64,000 nt of DNA from Pseudomonas hefeiensis (GTDB taxonomy: Bacteria > Pseudomonadota > Gammaproteobacteria > Pseudomonadales > Pseudomonadaceae): contig NZ_CP117449.1 of assembly GCF_030687835.1 (NCBI RefSeq), positions 1,674,001 through 1,738,000 on the forward strand. Reading direction: 5' to 3'. The notes under the pieces are model-generated. The model had not been told where the DNA came from. It did no database searches and worked only from the letters and a program-made list of their open reading frames with translations. A program made the translations under genes and the position numbers. Position 1 is the first letter of the stretch; every line of letters starts with the position of its first letter. Positions 8,218-18,099 of the stretch are shown here, in pieces.

Positions 8218-8400
8218 TCAGATCGACTCGTTGAGTTTGGCCAGAATCCTGAACACCACTGTGGCAAGTATCAGCAACATGCCGATCCACATGGCAAACA
8301 CCCCGACGTTCTTGTCTCGGAAGTTGAAGCCGATGGCCAGCAGGATCATGCCGGCGATGATGGGCACCAGCATGGCATTGAACGCAGACATCGGAATCAT
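8218..8400 (-). CDS. Small two-helix membrane protein
   Basis: A 60-residue hypothetical protein with two hydrophobic helices, about residues 10-24 and 35-52, joined by a short loop NFRDKNVG. I recall a small hypothetical gene at the same place, between the GntR gene and apeB, in other Pseudomonas, which supports a real gene. The ribosome binding site is weak (AAGG). No function can be assigned. Confidence 0.65.
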   Translation of the reverse strand: MIPMSAFNAMLVPIIAGMILLAIGFNFRDKNVGVFAMWIGMLLILATVVFRILAKLNESI

Positions 8401-8502
8401 GGTGACGGCCTTGTCGGAGGGGATAAGGTCAGTCTAGTTGGGGTTTTGCCGGGAGGTGATGATGTATGTCATGGCTCCCCTCAATCCGGAGGCGAGCACT
8501 GT

Positions 8503-8633
8503 TGTGGCGAGGGGATTTATCCCCGCTCGGCTGCGCAGCAGACGCACTTGGGCCGCTACTGACGTGTGAAGTATTGCGGTGACTGGGCAAAGGGCTGCTC
8601 TGCAGCCCTACGGGGATAAATCCCCTCGCCACA
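8503..8633. repeat. Type B inverted repeat (GTGGCGAGGGGATTTATCCCC)
   Basis: Outer arms TGTGGCGAGGGGATTTATCC and complement flank inner arms with GGCTGC/GCAGCC; the whole is about 130 bases. It is a second family, unrelated to the GGGAGC repeats, with further copies at 30524 and 39988. Confidence 0.88.
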
Positions 8634-8672
8634 GGGGTAAGCATTTCCCGGTTAAAACAGATGCTGCTGTGG

Positions 8673-9962
8673 TTACGGCAACTCACGACAGGCATAAAAC
8701 GCGCTCAACACTTTCACCAGGTGCGCCAGGTCATGACTGCCGCACAGTTCGCGGATCGAGTGCATGGCGAAGGTCGGCAAACCGATGTCCACCGTGCGTA
8801 CGCCCAACTGACTGGCGGTGATCGGGCCGATGGTGGAGCCGCAGCCCATGTCGCTGCGCACCACGAAGCTCTGCACCGGTACTTCCTCGGCCATGCACAG
8901 GTGACGGAAGAACCCGGCGGTTTCGCTGTTGGTGGCGTAGCGCTGGTTGGTGTTGACCTTGATCACGGGCCCGGCGTTGAGCTTCGGGCCGTGGTTGGCG
9001 TCGTGCTTGTCGGCGTAGTTGGGATGAACGCCGTGGGCATTGTCCGCGGAAACCAGCAGGGATTTCTGGATGGTCCGTACGAACTCTTCACCTTCAGGCA
9101 GCAAACGACGCAGGGTCTGCTCCAGCATCGGACCGTCGGCGCCACAGGCCGAGCAAGAGCCGACTTCCTCGTGGTCGTTGCACACCAGCACGCAGGTCTC
9201 TTCGCTGTCGGCATTCAACAAGGCTTGCAGGCCGGCGTAGCACGACAGCAGGTTGTCCAGGCGCGCGCCGGCGATGAAATCGCCATGCAGGCCGATGAGC
9301 GCGGCGCTTTGGGTGTCGTAGAAACTCAGCTCGTAATCGAGCACCACGTCGGCGTTCAGGCCGTGCTCGCGGGCCAGTTGATCGGTGAGTACGGCGCGGA
9401 AGTCGACGCGCTCGTCACCGGCGAACTGGGCGAGGATCGGTGGTAACTCATTCTGCGGGTTGATCGCCCAGCCCTGGTTGGCTTCGCGATTGAGATGGAT
9501 GGCCAGGTTTGGAATCGTGGCGATCGGCGCCTTGAAATCGATCAACTGGCTTTCGACCTTGCCATCGCGGCGGAAGGTCACACGCCCGGCCAGGGACAAG
9601 TCGCGGTCGAACCACGGTGCCAGCAACGCACCGCCATAGACTTCCACGCCCAGTTGCCAGAACCCGTGGCGCTGCAGTTCCGGCTGGGGCTTGACCCGCA
9701 GGCAGGGGCTGTCGGTATGGGCGCCGACCAGGCGGATGCCGTCGTGCAGCGGTGAGTTGCGGCCCAGCTTGAAAGCGATGATTGAAGAGTCGTTGCGCGT
9801 GACGTAGTAACGGCCGTTGGCCTCGGTGGCCCAGGTCTCGCGTTCGTCAAGACGCTGATAACCCTCTGCCTCCAGACGTTGGGCAAGGCTGGCGGTGGCA
9901 TGGAACGGGGTGGGGGAGGCCTTGAGAAAGTCGATCAGGCCATGGTTCAACTCTGCGCGCAT
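8673..9962 (-). CDS. apeB: M18 family aminopeptidase ApeB
   Basis: A 429-residue cytoplasmic zinc aminopeptidase of family M18 that removes N-terminal residues, typically acidic, from peptides. Metal and catalytic motifs are VGAHTDSP (HxD), NDHEEVGS with the paired glutamates, [15 protein letters not shown] and AMHSIRE. The length is usual for the family. It is transcribed alone, between a type B repeat and a REP pair, in the conserved Pseudomonas order upstream of rluA and minE. Confidence 0.93.
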   Translation of the reverse strand: MRAELNHGLIDFLKASPTPFHATASLAQRLEAEGYQRLDERETWATEANGRYYVTRNDSSIIAFKLGRNSPLHDGIRLVGAHTDSPCLRVKPQPELQRHGFWQLGVEVYGGALLAPWFDRDLSLAGRVTFRRDGKVESQLIDFKAPIATIPNLAIHLNREANQGWAINPQNELPPILAQFAGDERVDFRAVLTDQLAREHGLNADVVLDYELSFYDTQSAALIGLHGDFIAGARLDNLLSCYAGLQALLNADSEETCVLVCNDHEEVGSCSACGADGPMLEQTLRRLLPEGEEFVRTIQKSLLVSADNAHGVHPNYADKHDANHGPKLNAGPVIKVNTNQRYATNSETAGFFRHLCMAEEVPVQSFVVRSDMGCGSTIGPITASQLGVRTVDIGLPTFAMHSIRELCGSHDLAHLVKVLSAFYACRELP

Positions 9963-10055
9963 AAATAACTCCAGACAGCAATGCGCGGCAGTTTACCGTA
10001 TTGGGGGGCGATGGGGAGGGTGGCCAGTGATTGATATCCGCGTTGAATGTGCCGT

Positions 10056-10157
10056 CCCCATCGCGAGCAGGCTCGCTCCCACATTGGATTACAGGCGTAC
10101 ACAAGTTTTATGTTCACCCTGAGCCCCCGTGTGGGAGCGAGCCTGCTCGCGATGGGG
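10056..10157. repeat. REP pair, GAGCCTG subtype
   Basis: Arms TCGCGAGCAGGCTCGCTCCC and complement, with the TCGCGA ends outside and flanking CCCC/GGGG, separated by about 55 bases. It fills the gap between apeB and rluA. Confidence 0.9.
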
Positions 10158-10170
10158 GCGACGCGATGTC

Positions 10171-10806
10171 TCAGAACGGCGCCGGGCACTCGAAGCGCAG
10201 CCGTTCGCCGCTTTGCGGGTGGGTGAAGCTGAGCATGCTGGCGTGCAGGCACAGCCGTGGCCACGCGGCGAGGGCCTGGGGATGGGCGTAGAGACCGTCG
10301 CCCAGCAGCGGATGACCAATGGACAGCATGTGCACGCGCAACTGGTGCGAGCGCCCGGTGATCGGCGTCAGTTCGACCCGGCACCAGTCGCCACAACGCT
10401 CCAGCACGCGCCAGAAGGTCAGGGCGTGTTTGCCCTGCTCGTGGTCCACCACATGGCGCGGTTTGGTCGGCGGGTCGTAGCGCAGGGGTAGGTCGATGCT
10501 GCCGCTGTCCAGTTCCGGTTGGCCCCAGCACAATGCTGTGTAGGCCTTTTCGGTTTCCCGGTCATGAAACTGCCGAGACAGTTCGCGGTGGGTATCCGGA
10601 TCCCGGGCCAGCAGAATGATACCGGAAGTTTCCCAGTCCAGCCGGTGCACGATTCGCGCCTCTGGATAGCCGTTTTCCTGCAGGCGGGTGATCAGGCAGT
10701 CTTTGTTGTCGTCGGCCCGACCGGGCACGGACAGCAGCAGGGTCGGCTTGTCGACCACCAGGACGGCGGCGTCCTGATGGATGATACGAATGTTGGACAG
10801 GGGCAT
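10171..10806 (-). CDS. rluA: RluA family pseudouridine synthase
   Basis: A 211-residue RNA pseudouridine synthase. The catalytic aspartate is in HRLDWETSGIILLARD near residue 58, and RLDGxTSG-type context is clear. There is no N-terminal S4 domain and the length is close to E. coli RluA, which modifies 23S rRNA position 746 and tRNA position 32, so I favour RluA over RluC/RluD. It sits upstream of the min operon relative to apeB, as in other Pseudomonas. The exact RNA target is inferred. Confidence 0.88.
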   Translation of the reverse strand: MPLSNIRIIHQDAAVLVVDKPTLLLSVPGRADDNKDCLITRLQENGYPEARIVHRLDWETSGIILLARDPDTHRELSRQFHDRETEKAYTALCWGQPELDSGSIDLPLRYDPPTKPRHVVDHEQGKHALTFWRVLERCGDWCRVELTPITGRSHQLRVHMLSIGHPLLGDGLYAHPQALAAWPRLCLHASMLSFTHPQSGERLRFECPAPF

Positions 10807-10860
10807 TAAAACAGTCTCGTAACAAACGCCAACGGCGGCTCGGGCCCTTTTTCCTAACCC

Positions 10861-10948
10861 TGAGGGAGCAAAGCTTGCTCGCGATTAAACAACACGGTCT
10901 GTCTGTTAGATCCGGTTGAGGCTATCGCGAGCAAGCTTTGCTCCCACA
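10861..10948. repeat. REP pair, AAGCTTG subtype
   Basis: Arms GGGAGCAAAGCTTGCTCGCG and complement, 10861-10885 and 10923-10948. It lies between rluA and the end of minE. Confidence 0.88.
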
Positions 10949-10998
10949 GGGGGAAGGACTTTGGGACCCGGAGCCGCCGTGGGCACCCGCAGGATCGA

Positions 10999-11253
10999 TC
11001 AGCGATCCGGCAGGGTGATATTGAGTTCCAGAATCGAGCAACTGCCCTGGCTTTCCAGCGCCACATGCACATCATCAGACCCGATGTTGACGTACTTGCG
11101 GATCACTTCCACCAGTTCTTTCTGCAAGGCCGGCAGATAATCAGGGGTGCTGCGCTGGCCGCGCTCGTGCGCCACGATGATCTGTAGACGCTCTTTCGCG
11201 ACCGAGGCGGTACTTGGCTTTTTGTTGGCACGAAAGAAGTCAAAAAGATTCAT
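10999..11253 (-). CDS. minE: Cell division topological specificity factor MinE
   Basis: An 84-residue MinE. It releases MinD from the membrane by stimulating its ATPase, so that MinCD oscillates and the division site stays at mid-cell. The N-terminal amphipathic segment [12 protein letters not shown] and the central anti-MinCD helix around [12 protein letters not shown] are typical. Its ATG shares a base with the minD stop (TAATG), so translation is coupled. Confidence 0.96.
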   Translation of the reverse strand: MNLFDFFRANKKPSTASVAKERLQIIVAHERGQRSTPDYLPALQKELVEVIRKYVNIGSDDVHVALESQGSCSILELNITLPDR

Positions 11254-12065
11254 TACCTACCTCCAAACAGGCGCTCGAAGAAACCTTTCTTCGTTACATC
11301 GAGGAATCGATGCTCTACGGTTTTGCCCAGCAGGCGATCGACCGCGTCGCTGTACGCCTGACCGGCGTCGCTCTGGTCGTCGAGAATCACCGGCACACCC
11401 GAGTTGGAGGCCTTGAGTACCGCTTGGGATTCAGGAATCACACCCAGTAGGGTGACAGCGAGGATTTCCTTGACGTCTTCGACGCCCAGCATTTCGCCAT
11501 CGCTGACGCGTTGCGGGTTGTAGCGGGTCAGCAGCAGGTGCTCCTTGATCGGCTCTTCGCCGTTCTCGGCGCGCCGGGATTTGCTCGCCAACAGGCCCAG
11601 CATGCGATCGGAGTCGCGCACCGATGAGACTTCCGGGTTGGTCACGACGATCGCTTCGTCAGCGAAGTACATGGCCAGGTGGGCACCTTTCTCGATACCG
11701 GCCGGGGAGTCGCACACCACGAACTCAAAGTCTTCCTTGAGCTGCATCAGCACTTTTTCCACGCCTTCCTGGGTCAGCGCGTCTTTGTCGCGGGTCTGGC
11801 TGGCGGCCAGCACGTACAGATTCTCAAGGCGCTTGTCCTTGATCAGGGCTTGTTGCAGGTTCGCTTCACCGTTGACCACGTTGACGAAGTCATAGACCAC
11901 GCGACGCTCGCAACCCATGATCAGGTCCAGGTTACGCAGGCCGACGTCGAAATCGACGATGACTGTTTTGTGGCCGCGCAGAGCGAGGCCGGTACCGATA
12001 GCGGCGCTGGTGGTGGTCTTACCCACACCACCCTTGCCGGATGTAACCACGAGAATCTTGGCCAA
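11253..12065 (-). CDS. minD: Septum site-determining ATPase MinD
   Basis: A 270-residue deviant Walker A ATPase. KGGVGKTT at residues 11-18 holds the signature lysine, and the C-terminal [12 protein letters not shown] is the amphipathic membrane-targeting helix. ATP-bound MinD recruits MinC to the membrane; MinE removes it. A 200-base gap separates it from minC and it overlaps minE by one base. Confidence 0.97.
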   Translation of the reverse strand: MAKILVVTSGKGGVGKTTTSAAIGTGLALRGHKTVIVDFDVGLRNLDLIMGCERRVVYDFVNVVNGEANLQQALIKDKRLENLYVLAASQTRDKDALTQEGVEKVLMQLKEDFEFVVCDSPAGIEKGAHLAMYFADEAIVVTNPEVSSVRDSDRMLGLLASKSRRAENGEEPIKEHLLLTRYNPQRVSDGEMLGVEDVKEILAVTLLGVIPESQAVLKASNSGVPVILDDQSDAGQAYSDAVDRLLGKTVEHRFLDVTKKGFFERLFGGR

Positions 12066-12265
12066 GGTGTTTCACCCCTAAGGAAAAAGGACTTTGTCAG
12101 CCCCTGAAAAACATCTCTTGAAACTGCTGCAATTGGACAGGCTTGGCTGGAATTGGATGCTGGACGGGGTCTACCTCCGGTAAACACTGCCTTGTCCTTT
12201 TTCCTACGTCGTTTAAGCCGTTTTCGCTACGTTTTAGAGATGCTTGGAAAATGCGGCAGTATCCG

Positions 12266-13003
12266 TTAAAGCCGAATGATGTTCAACACGTCGCCCGACA
12301 GGCTGACCTGGACGCCGGCCCCCCACAACGGGTCGCGACGCAGATCTTCGGAAACCTTGTACTGCCCGGCGATGGAGATCAATTCAGCGCTCAACTGCTG
12401 ACAGAAAATCCTGGCTTTCGTATCGCCCTTGACACCGGCCAGGGCACGGCCACGCATTGGGCCGTATACATGGATGTTGCCATCGGCCAGAAGTTCCGCA
12501 CCCGGGCTGACCGAGGACACCACGACCAGATCGCCACCCTGGGCATAAATCTGCTGCCCGCCACGTACCGGGGAGGTGATGACTCGGGTCGGCTTGATGG
12601 TCGGCTCTGCTGGTTTTTCCGGTTTTTTCCGGGGCTCGGCCGGGCTCAACTCCAGCACGCGTTCCCGGGCGCCGGAGGGCGGCAGCACCGGAATGTCCAC
12701 GGCGATGGCGGCGGCGATGTCTTCGATGCGGCTGGCCCGGATCGCCAGGGTGCGCAGGCCGTGCTGACGGCAAACCCGCATCAGGCCGGGCAAATCCACC
12801 GCGCCTTCGCCGGCCGGCAGTTTGTCCAGCGCCAGCACCAGCGGGGCATTGCTGAAAAAATTCGGGGCCTGGGCGACTTTTGCTGCCAACTGCCGGTCAA
12901 GGCTCTCCAGGTCATTGCGGGCCAGCTCCAGCACCGTAATGGCGAGCATGCTGCCCTTCAGCTGGAACACGGGATCTTGGTCTAGCGGTTCGGTTTGGCT
13001 CAT
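12266..13003 (-). CDS. minC: Septum site-determining protein MinC
   Basis: A 245-residue FtsZ assembly inhibitor. The N-terminal domain (about 1-110) acts on FtsZ; after a proline-rich linker with [10 protein letters not shown], the C-terminal beta-helix domain (about 145-245) with [11 protein letters not shown] and GRALAG dimerises and binds MinD. ATG 13003 ([11 protein letters not shown]) is chosen over a longer frame because it fits the family. It is the first gene of minCDE. Confidence 0.95.
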   Translation of the reverse strand: MSQTEPLDQDPVFQLKGSMLAITVLELARNDLESLDRQLAAKVAQAPNFFSNAPLVLALDKLPAGEGAVDLPGLMRVCRQHGLRTLAIRASRIEDIAAAIAVDIPVLPPSGARERVLELSPAEPRKKPEKPAEPTIKPTRVITSPVRGGQQIYAQGGDLVVVSSVSPGAELLADGNIHVYGPMRGRALAGVKGDTKARIFCQQLSAELISIAGQYKVSEDLRRDPLWGAGVQVSLSGDVLNIIRL

Positions 13004-13041
13004 GGTCGGCGTACAACGGCTTGTCACTAAAAGTGCCGAGA

Positions 13042-13070
13042 CTTATAACGAGATCGTCCCCGGGCCGCAA
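13042..13070 (-). promoter_or_regulatory. Sigma70-type promoter for minCDE
   Basis: On the minus strand TTGCGG (13070-13065) and TATAAG (13047-13042) are 17 bases apart, 39 bases upstream of the minC start. The match is fair, not perfect. Confidence 0.5.
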
Positions 13071-13121
13071 GCCGGGTCGAACGATGTAGAATGCGCGGCC
13101 CATGTCTTTATGGAAGCTGTA

Positions 13122-14054
13122 ATGGATCGCCCGCGTTTTCGAGCTGCATTTTTTCATCCGCGTTTCTGGCTGCTGTGGTGTGGCCTGGGGCTGTTGTGGC
13201 TGATCGTTCAGTTGCCCTATCCGCTGCTGCTGCGCGCCGGTCGTGCATTGGGTGCGCTGATGTATCGTGTGGCCGGCGACAGACGGCGCATTGCCCGGCG
13301 CAATCTGGAACTGTGTTTTCCTGAAAAGTCCGCTGCCGAGCGCAAGCATCTGCTCAAGGAAAACTTTGCCTCCACCGGCATCGCCTTCTTCGAAATGGCC
13401 ATGAGCTGGTGGTGGTCGCGCTCGCGCCTGGCGAAGCTGGCCCATGTCGAAGGGCTGGAGCATCTCAAGCAGGCCCAGCGCGAGGGCAAAGGTGTGATTC
13501 TGATGGCGCTGCACTTCACCACGCTGGAAATCGGCGCGGCATTGCTCGGTCAGCAGCACACCATCGACGGCATGTATCGCGAACACAAGAACCCGCTGTT
13601 CGACTACATCCAGCGTCGCGGGCGCGAGCGGCACAATCTTGATTCCCTGGCGGTGGAGCGTGACGACGTGCGCGGCATGCTCAAGCTGCTGCGGGCCGGC
13701 CGGGCGATCTGGTATGCGCCGGACCAGGACTACGGCGCCAAGCAAAGCGTCTTTGTGCCACTGTTCGGAATCCAGGCCGCGACGGTCACGGCCACCAGCA
13801 AGTTCGCTCGCCTGGGCAAGGCACGGGTGGTGCCATTCATCCAGGAGCGTCTAGCTGATGGCAGTGGTTACCGTCTGGTGATTCAGACGCCACTGGAGGA
13901 TTTTCCAGGGGAGACCGAAGAGGCCGATTGCATCCGTATCAATCGCTGGGTGGAGCAGTCGGTCAGTAAATGCCCCGAGCAGTACCTTTGGGCTCACCGG
14001 CGCTTCAAGAGTCGTCCGCCGGGCGAGCCGAAGCTGTATGACAAACGCGGTTAA
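13122..14054 (+). CDS. htrB: Lipid A lauroyl acyltransferase, HtrB/LpxL family
   Basis: A 310-residue inner membrane acyltransferase that adds a secondary acyl chain to lipid A. A membrane anchor is at about residues 15-37 and the HxxxxE catalytic motif is HFTTLE near residue 128. ATG 13122 is chosen because GGAAG lies just upstream and MDRPRFRAAFFHPRFW is the typical family start; the frame is open further upstream but overlaps minC on the other strand. It is divergent from minC. Confidence 0.92.
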   Translation: MDRPRFRAAFFHPRFWLLWCGLGLLWLIVQLPYPLLLRAGRALGALMYRVAGDRRRIARRNLELCFPEKSAAERKHLLKENFASTGIAFFEMAMSWWWSRSRLAKLAHVEGLEHLKQAQREGKGVILMALHFTTLEIGAALLGQQHTIDGMYREHKNPLFDYIQRRGRERHNLDSLAVERDDVRGMLKLLRAGRAIWYAPDQDYGAKQSVFVPLFGIQAATVTATSKFARLGKARVVPFIQERLADGSGYRLVIQTPLEDFPGETEEADCIRINRWVEQSVSKCPEQYLWAHRRFKSRPPGEPKLYDKRG

Positions 14055-14089
14055 GCCTCTAGTCCACTTATTGAACACGGAGCGTTGCG

Positions 14090-15250
14090 ATGACCCCACT
14101 TGAACCGGTGACAGGTTTGATTCTTTCCGGCGGCGGGGCTCGGGCAGCGTATCAAGTGGGCGTATTGGCAGCGATTGCCGAACTGTTGCCGGACGGCGCG
14201 GACAACCCGTTCCCGGTGATTGTCGGCACCTCGGCCGGGGCAATCAACGCGGTCAGCCTGGCCAGTGGGGCGATGGACTTCAAAACCGCCATCGAGCGTC
14301 TGACTGCCTTCTGGCAAGCGGTGCGCAGCCATCAGGTGATGCGCAGCGACTGGTGGGGCGTGATCGCCCAGGCGACACGTTTCATCAGCCACAGCCTGCT
14401 GGGCCTGGGCGCCAGGTTGCCGGTGGCCCTGATCGACAGTTCGCCATTGCGCGAACTTCTCCAGTCACAGTTTCATGCCTCGGGTATCGAACAGGCGATC
14501 GCGCAGCAGCAACTGCGGGCCGTGGCGGTGACTGCGTTCGGTTATGAGTCCGGTCAGGCCGTGACTTTCTATCAGGGCCGCGGCACCATCGACGCCTGGT
14601 TGCGGCACCGGCGAATCGGTGTGCCGGCCCTGTTGTCGGTGGAACACCTGCTCGCCAGTTCAGCGATCCCCCTGCTGTTCGCGCCAGTCAGGATCGGCCC
14701 GGAATATTTCGGCGACGGCGCGGTGCGTCAATCGGCTCCCATCAGCCCGGCCCTGCACCTGGGCGCCAATCGCGTGCTGGTCATCGGGGTCAGCGGTAAT
14801 CCGCGCGGCCTTGGTTCGCCAGAGCCGTTGCAGCGCAGTTACACCGGCCAGCAACCGACCCTGGCGCAGATCGGTGGCCACATGCTCAACAGCACGTTCA
14901 TTGACAGCCTGGAAAGCGACATCGAGTTATTGGAACGTCTGAACGGCTTCAGTCATCTGCTGCCTGATGACGTGCCGGCTCATACGTTGGGTGCGGCGCC
15001 GGTGGAGGTGTTGGTGATTTCGCCGAGCCAGCCGATCGACGAAATCGCCGCCCGCCATCGCCTGGAATTGCCTCGCGCGCTACGCATGTTCCTGCGCGGG
15101 CCGGGCGCGACCAAGACCAGCGGCGCCGGGGTGCTGAGTTATCTGCTGTTCGAAGCGGGCTATTGCAGTGAACTGATCGAGCTGGGGCGCCAGGATGCGT
15201 TGGCCCAGCGCGAGGAGCTGAGCCGGTTTTTGCGGGTGTCTCAGGGTTGA
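14090..15250 (+). CDS. Patatin-like phospholipase family protein
   Basis: A 386-residue patatin-domain protein. The oxyanion motif is SGGGARAAYQVG at residues 13-24, the nucleophile is Ser48 in GTSAG, and the second catalytic residue is the aspartate in FGDGAVRQ. No signal peptide or autotransporter domain is seen, so it should act inside the cell. It begins 35 bases after htrB and may be cotranscribed, which would place it in lipid turnover, but substrate is unknown. Confidence 0.88.
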   Translation: MTPLEPVTGLILSGGGARAAYQVGVLAAIAELLPDGADNPFPVIVGTSAGAINAVSLASGAMDFKTAIERLTAFWQAVRSHQVMRSDWWGVIAQATRFISHSLLGLGARLPVALIDSSPLRELLQSQFHASGIEQAIAQQQLRAVAVTAFGYESGQAVTFYQGRGTIDAWLRHRRIGVPALLSVEHLLASSAIPLLFAPVRIGPEYFGDGAVRQSAPISPALHLGANRVLVIGVSGNPRGLGSPEPLQRSYTGQQPTLAQIGGHMLNSTFIDSLESDIELLERLNGFSHLLPDDVPAHTLGAAPVEVLVISPSQPIDEIAARHRLELPRALRMFLRGPGATKTSGAGVLSYLLFEAGYCSELIELGRQDALAQREELSRFLRVSQG

Positions 15251-15302
15251 TGCGAGCACATTCATCGCTATCGTGCCAAATCTGAGCCCGACCCCAAACC
15301 CC

Positions 15303-15392
15303 TGTGGGAGCGGGCTTGCTCGCGAAGGCGGCCATGCATTCAACATCGGTGCAAGCTGATCCATCGCTTTCGCGAGCAAGCCCGCTCCCACA
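15303..15392. repeat. REP pair, GGGCTTG subtype
   Basis: Arms TGTGGGAGCGGGCTTGCTCG and complement with about 45 bases between. It lies between the convergent patatin and porin genes. Confidence 0.92.
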
Positions 15393-15442
15393 AGGGATCT
15401 GTGGTGGGCTCTGAATTTGAGACCAACAGAGACTCTGTCCGA

Positions 15443-16228
15443 TCAGAAATGATACTTCAGCAAGAAGCTGGTATTGCTCTGATTGGTCTTGAAGCCTTCG
15501 CTGTCTTCGATCCCGTATTTGTTCTTCCAGTAGTCGTATTCCACACCCACATACAACTGTTTGGCGCCCAGCTTCAGTGCCTTGCCCAAGTCATATTTGA
15601 TTTGCGGGTTGATGTGCAGGTTGGCGTGGTAGGTGCCTTTGGAGTTGCTGTCGTTGTCCACCACCCAGTCGATGAAACCGTCGATCAGGATGTCGGATGA
15701 ACCCACCGGGAGGGTGTAGGCCCAGACCGGGGTGATCTGCCAGACATTGTCACCGGCGCGTGGGCCTTCGGTCTGACGGTTGTAGAAATTCAGCTGGAAG
15801 TAATCAAAACCGGGAATCGCCAGGTCGAAACCCGGGCCGATCAGGTACGACTCGTTGTCACCCTCGCCGAACTCATAGGTCATGGCCAGCAACACATCTT
15901 TGATCGGACCCAGTTCCAGCTTCTGGTCGAAAATTTTGCCGAACGACAGGCGTGGGCTGAACTCACCGTAGTAGGTGTTCGGGCCGGAATTGCTGTCGTC
16001 CTGGCCGTTGTAGAAAATCCGGTCGAGGAAGAAGAAGTTGTCGCCGTATTTCCAGGCATCGGCGTGCTCGAAGGTCACGGTTTGCTGGATGCGCGGGTTG
16101 ACCTGAAAATCCTTGCCATAGAGGTAGGTCAGGCTGTTGTTCTGCCATTGGAACAGGTCGTCGGCCATCGCTTGGCCAACGGTCAGCAAGGATCCCGCAA
16201 GTATCAGGCTGGTGCACGTATGTTTCAT
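15443..16228 (-). CDS. Tsx/OmpK-like outer membrane channel
   Basis: A 261-residue outer membrane beta-barrel of the nucleoside-specific channel (Tsx, OmpK) family. The ATG at 16228 follows GGGAG and starts a signal peptide ending in GQAMA before DDLFQW. The protein ends in phenylalanine (LLKYHF), as barrel proteins do, and aromatic alternating strands are seen throughout. It lies downstream of the purine degradation genes, so nucleoside or purine passage is likely. The substrate is inferred from family and context. Confidence 0.85.
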   Translation of the reverse strand: MKHTCTSLILAGSLLTVGQAMADDLFQWQNNSLTYLYGKDFQVNPRIQQTVTFEHADAWKYGDNFFFLDRIFYNGQDDSNSGPNTYYGEFSPRLSFGKIFDQKLELGPIKDVLLAMTYEFGEGDNESYLIGPGFDLAIPGFDYFQLNFYNRQTEGPRAGDNVWQITPVWAYTLPVGSSDILIDGFIDWVVDNDSNSKGTYHANLHINPQIKYDLGKALKLGAKQLYVGVEYDYWKNKYGIEDSEGFKTNQSNTSFLLKYHF

Positions 16229-16734
16229 TCGGTTTGCTCCCAAAGGTAAGTGGTACTGCATTTTTTTAAGGTCAGCGCTCTGGTGTGGCGCCTTTTTTTT
16301 CACGGAAAAAACATCCGTTCGGTCAGCTTTTTGTTTGTGACAAGCGCTGACAGCAAGAGCTGAGCCAAGACCGGGATAAATCGGAAAATGGCTTGTTCAG
16401 TGGTTTGAAACGGTCGAAAAAGTGTTTTCAGAGAGAGCCGACATCTGCCAACAGCGCAATGTTGGCGTATCGGTCAGGATCAGCTTGTTTTAAGAGTTGC
16501 CAGTTTCAAACGGCCGCGCAGGATACGGCCCTGCATTCATGGGCTCAAGTGCCCTGCAACGGCGCATTCGTGGCAAATTTGGGGCGTGATGGCGGGGCTG
16601 GTTCATCTGATGCTTTCCTCTTGTTTTTATTGTTGAGGCGCAGGCAGTCGCTGACGGGCGACCGGTCGTGTGCCGGTCTGCCTGTCAGCGGTATTACGTA
16701 TGGCGGGTGGTGCCAGGTTTGACGTCGGCGGTAC
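16229..16734. other. Intergenic region upstream of the Tsx-like gene
   Basis: About 500 bases between the puuD stop and the porin start. No convincing gene is present. It should contain the porin promoter; I could not pick one with confidence. A-rich and T-rich tracts are near 16265-16340. Confidence 0.5.
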
Positions 16735-18036
16735 TCAGTTGGTCTGCGCCCCCTGGGTGATCCACGCGCCGATCAGGTCGCGCTCCTGTTGGGTCATCTG
16801 GGTGATGTTGCCCAGAGGCATGATCTGCGTGGCCACGGCTTGGGCCTGGATGCGCGCGGCTTGTTGCTGGATCTGCTGCGGGGTATCGAACATCACCCCT
16901 CCCGGCGCTGCGCTGAACAACGGGCTGGTGGGTTTGGCCGAATGGCAGACCGAGCAGCGCTCCTGAATCACGCTGTGGACCTTCTCGAACGAGGGGCCTT
17001 GGGCATTGGCGGCCTGGGCCGGCGTCGATGATGGTGCTGCCGCTGCTGTCGCCGGTTTTGCTCCGCCGCCCACTGCCGTTTCCGGCAACGGTTGGTACTC
17101 GATCACACCAGGGGCCTTGGCCACTTCCGGCGCTGTGGCCATGGGCTTGGGACCTGTGACATAAGCCAGGCAGATCATCGCCAGGGCGCCGACCGGCAGC
17201 GTCCAGGCATACTTGTTGCTGTCGTGGCGGGTATTGAAATAGTGACGCACCAACACCGCTGCCACGGCGATCCCGGCCAGGATCAACCAGTTGTACTGGC
17301 TGCCATAGGTGCTCGGGAAATGGTTGCTGATCATGATGAACAGCACCGGCAGGGTGAAGTAGTTGTTGTGGCGCGAGCGCAACAGGCCCTTGGCCGGCAG
17401 CGCCGGATCAGGCGTGCGGTTCTCGGCAATGGCCGCCACCAGCGCGCGTTGAGCCGGCATGATGATGCGGAACACGTTGCCGACCATGATCGTCCCGATG
17501 ACCGCGCCGACATGCAGGTAGGCACCGCGACCGCTGAATACCTTGCTGAACCCGTAGGCTGCAGCGATCAACAGCACGAACAGGATCAGGCCGAGCAGGG
17601 CAGGGCGTTTGCCCAGGGCCGAGTCGCAGAGAAACGAATACACGAACCAGCCAACGAACAACGAGCCGATGCCCAGGGCGACGCCTTCGGGCCCGCTCAG
17701 GCTGCTGCCCGGTGCCAGCAGGTACAGGGTCGGGTTCCAATAGAACACCAGGCATAGCAGGGCGACGCCCGACATCCAGGTGAAGTAGGCTTCCCATTTG
17801 AACCAGTGCAGATTGTCCGGCATGGACGGCGGCGCGAGTTTGTATTTTTCCAGGTGGTAGATGCCGCCACCGTGGATGGCCCACAAATCACCGGCCAGAC
17901 CGCTTTTGGGGTTGACGCGATTGAGGTTGTTTTCCAGCCAGACAAAGTAGAACGACGCGCCGATCCAGGCCACGCCAGTGATCATATGAACCCAGCGTAC
18001 GCTCAGGTTCAGCCATTCCAGCATATGTGCTTCCAC
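16735..18036 (-). CDS. puuD: Urate hydroxylase PuuD with C-terminal cytochrome c domain
   Basis: A 433-residue membrane urate oxidase that makes 5-hydroxyisourate using respiratory electron transfer instead of oxygen-to-peroxide chemistry. The N-terminal two thirds hold about eight transmembrane segments (for example WVHMITGVAWIGASFYFVW); after a proline/alanine-rich linker, CSVCHS is a c-type haem site and MPLGN supplies a likely axial methionine. GTG 18036 is chosen because GAGG lies 9 bases upstream; an ATG at 18024 is the alternative. The longer frame to 18222 runs through a repeat and is rejected. Confidence 0.9.
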   Translation of the reverse strand: MEAHMLEWLNLSVRWVHMITGVAWIGASFYFVWLENNLNRVNPKSGLAGDLWAIHGGGIYHLEKYKLAPPSMPDNLHWFKWEAYFTWMSGVALLCLVFYWNPTLYLLAPGSSLSGPEGVALGIGSLFVGWFVYSFLCDSALGKRPALLGLILFVLLIAAAYGFSKVFSGRGAYLHVGAVIGTIMVGNVFRIIMPAQRALVAAIAENRTPDPALPAKGLLRSRHNNYFTLPVLFIMISNHFPSTYGSQYNWLILAGIAVAAVLVRHYFNTRHDSNKYAWTLPVGALAMICLAYVTGPKPMATAPEVAKAPGVIEYQPLPETAVGGGAKPATAAAAPSSTPAQAANAQGPSFEKVHSVIQERCSVCHSAKPTSPLFSAAPGGVMFDTPQQIQQQAARIQAQAVATQIMPLGNITQMTQQERDLIGAWITQGAQTN

Positions 18037-18099
18037 AGTCTTTACCTCTTGCCCGTCACGCTTGTTTTCGCGTGATCGGACGCTTCTCTTGGGGACAGT

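Noticed and set aside
12822-13121. N-terminal extension of the HtrB protein
   Set aside because: The frame stays open 100 codons upstream only because it lies opposite minC; the family start and ribosome site are at 13122.
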